Source: Zhouia amylolytica (GTDB lineage: Bacteria > Bacteroidota > Bacteroidia > Flavobacteriales > Flavobacteriaceae). From it: a DNA stretch of 64,000 bases. Positions 62,398 to 64,000 of the stretch are shown here, in pieces. The notes below the pieces were generated by a model. It did not search any database, had not been told where the DNA came from, and worked only from the letters and a program-made list of their open reading frames with translations. The translations under genes were made by a program, and so were the position numbers. Where the stretch lies: contig NZ_FPAG01000004.1 in assembly GCF_900116365.1 (NCBI RefSeq), forward strand, positions 141,081-205,080, read 5' to 3'. Position 1 is the stretch's first letter. The number at the start of each line of letters is the position of its first letter.

Positions 62398-64000
62398 TTA
62401 ATATTTATCTTTTACATTATTTTTAATCCATTGAGTACACTCTTTAAATGATTTGAATATGTGTTCTTCCGGAATTAAATCTGGAATTATATCAATTTGC
62501 TCCATCATATATCGAGGTTGTCTCAGTAAATCTACAAATAGTACATTTATACCATTCTTTTTAATTAATTCCTGTAAGACATCTTCCATTGCATACAAAC
62601 CGGATTGATCCATGTACTGCATTCGTCCGAGTCTTATGACAACAGTTGAAGCGGTGTCAGGAATTTGTTTGGCTAAACTTTGGAAATCACTGGTGGAACC
62701 AAAGAATAGCGGGCCTTTTAAGTGTTTAATAAAAACTTCCTCTTTTAATTTTTCAGGAAAATCTTTTTCGTCTTTCCAGGCTTTTTCCGCAGACAGGGCT
62801 TTTACATCTGAACGCTCGGCCGTAAGATCACCAATTTTCTTCATAAACATTAAAGAAGCAATTACTAAGCCAATACCTACAGCGTAAACTAAATTCCAAA
62901 ATGTAGAAAGTAGAAGTACAACTAGCATAATTAAAACTTCAGAACTCAATTTTATTGGACCTAGTTTGATGTCTTTAGGAAGACTTGGAATTGCCTTCAG
63001 ACCTTTATAGTCCATTACTCCAATACCAACAGTGATAAGTATTCCTGCAAGTACTGCTGCTGGAATTTGCGATGCGATAGGCCCCAGTGCCAATAGTATT
63101 ATTAAAAGCATCACACCAGCTATCATACCTGATAATTTTGTTTTACCGCCGGATTGAATGTTTACCACAGTTCTAATAGTGGCCCCTGCACCCGGGATAC
63201 CTCCGAATATTGCACCAATACTATTTCCGATTCCCTGACCTACTAATTCTTTATTAGGTTTGTGTTTGGTCTTGGTCATGTTATCGGCAACAACACTGGT
63301 AAGCAAAGAGTCGATGGCCCCTAATAATGCCAATGTCAGGGCCGTAAAGATATATGGGGTGACGCTGCTTAATTTAAAAGAAGAGAAAATTTCCAGGTTT
63401 GGAACTGGGAATCCACTAGGGATTTCTTCAATTGGTTCGTAATCTAATCCAAATCCTACCGCTATTCCAGACATTACAATTAACGCTACTAACGTACTCG
63501 GAACAGCTGTAGTTATTCTTTTAAATCCGTATATGATAAAAATTGTTCCCAATGCCAGTATTACTTCTAACCATTTTATGTTGCTAAGTGCTCTGCCTAA
63601 TACTTTAAAAGTTCCTAATACACCAGAGGCTTCTTTAGCCGCGAGGGTTTTAGATTCTTTTAGAATATCCGCTTCCGTCACCTTTTCTGCTCTATTGATA
63701 GTTTCTTTAAAATCTTCCAATACCAGAATTCCTTCACCAGCTTCTTCCTTTAATATGTTTTCTAGTATGACTTCTTCAGCTTGTGGTTTAAAGGTATCAA
63801 CATATTCTTGATCTTCTTTTGGGTAATAACCTACTGCTGGAAGAATTTGGGTTATTAGAATTATAACACCAATAGCAGTCATGAATCCTGATACTACCGG
63901 ATATGGAATGTACCTTATATATTTTCCCAATCCTAAAGCTCCTAATCCAATTTGCATTAAACCAGCTAATAAGAATACGGTAAGAATGGCGGGCAAGGCC
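62398..64000 (-). CDS. SulP family anion transporter with STAS domain (5' end outside window)
   Basis: The visible C-terminal part (about 533 residues) has the SulP core (YPVVSGFMTAIGVIILITQI, SVVADNMTKTKHKPNKEL, GGIPGAGATIRTVVNIQSGG) and a cytoplasmic STAS domain (VVIRLGRMQYMDQSGLYAME). The reading frame remains open to the window edge, so the start is missing. An unusually long hydrophilic insert of about 80 residues lies at 63588-63825 between two membrane segments. Pairing with carbonic anhydrase suggests bicarbonate as substrate, though sulfate is possible. Confidence 0.92.
   Translation of the reverse strand, partial: ALPAILTVFLLAGLMQIGLGALGLGKYIRYIPYPVVSGFMTAIGVIILITQILPAVGYYPKEDQEYVDTFKPQAEEVILENILKEEAGEGILVLEDFKETINRAEKVTEADILKESKTLAAKEASGVLGTFKVLGRALSNIKWLEVILALGTIFIIYGFKRITTAVPSTLVALIVMSGIAVGFGLDYEPIEEIPSGFPVPNLEIFSSFKLSSVTPYIFTALTLALLGAIDSLLTSVVADNMTKTKHKPNKELVGQGIGNSIGAIFGGIPGAGATIRTVVNIQSGGKTKLSGMIAGVMLLIILLALGPIASQIPAAVLAGILITVGIGVMDYKGLKAIPSLPKDIKLGPIKLSSEVLIMLVVLLLSTFWNLVYAVGIGLVIASLMFMKKIGDLTAERSDVKALSAEKAWKDEKDFPEKLKEEVFIKHLKGPLFFGSTSDFQSLAKQIPDTASTVVIRLGRMQYMDQSGLYAMEDVLQELIKKNGINVLFVDLLRQPRYMMEQIDIIPDLIPEEHIFKSFKECTQWIKNNVKDKY

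Overview
The window looks like a chromosome segment from a marine member of the Flavobacteriaceae (Bacteroidota). The DNA is AT-rich. Promoters fit the Bacteroidota pattern TTTG-N19/20-TAnnTTTG. Many proteins carry lipoprotein boxes. Several families are typical of the group: an IPExxxVDY protein, a long PurF, an OmpA with thrombospondin type 3 repeats, and two ThiE-like proteins in one thiamin operon. A vanadium haloperoxidase-type enzyme, a formylglycine sulfatase and a SulP/carbonic anhydrase pair fit a marine habitat. No genus can be assigned. I see no phage, insertion sequence, CRISPR array, integrase or rRNA. The window reads as core chromosome with some accessory loci.

Layout. 1-5.8 kb: a TPP-riboswitch thiamin operon, thiS-thiC-thiE-like-thiE-thiG-thiH. 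6.0-9.9 kb: a small exported protein; a reverse-strand operon (GNAT, MATE, enoyl-CoA hydratase-like, and an unlisted 54-residue membrane protein); tRNA-Ala(GGC); a lipoprotein. 10-13.1 kb: an eight-haem TPR lipoprotein cytochrome and an SDR. 13.1-21.8 kb: addB and addA on the reverse strand, separated by ompA and kbl. 21.9-24.3 kb: Mn-type sod and a sugar kinase/HAD phosphatase pair. 24.3-24.9 kb: a gene-free stretch with two tandem copies of a probable small RNA. 24.9-29.5 kb: purF, a PfkB kinase, a START-like protein, rnhA and purN. 29.7-34.1 kb: acpP-fabF-rnc-IPExxxVDY-pyk.

34.2-42.5 kb: a sulfatase lipoprotein, a hybrid histidine kinase, a LytTR regulator, and a haloperoxidase/DoxX-like/outer-membrane-barrel set. 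42.6-45.3 kb: metE under a cobalamin riboswitch. 45.5-49.2 kb: a reverse-strand set with a Crp/Fnr regulator, an extradiol dioxygenase, a QorB-like oxidoreductase and two small proteins. 49.2-52.6 kb: a five-unit 11-bp repeat array, dinB, and a small forward set (NAD(P)-binding protein, CYTH, YciI lipoprotein). 52.6-58.8 kb: a GbsR/MarR-controlled RND efflux operon with a visible operator in its promoter. 59.2-64 kb: pheS with two conserved unknown proteins, cvpA, and a carbonic anhydrase/SulP pair cut by the window edge.

The observations most worth following are the tandem small-RNA pair (identical 43-nt cores, covarying terminator stems), the 11-bp iteron-like array, the terminator-like hairpin inside the rnc reading frame, the promoter palindromes of ompA and the efflux operon, and the haloperoxidase locus. 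All functional statements come from reading motifs and context; no database search was run.
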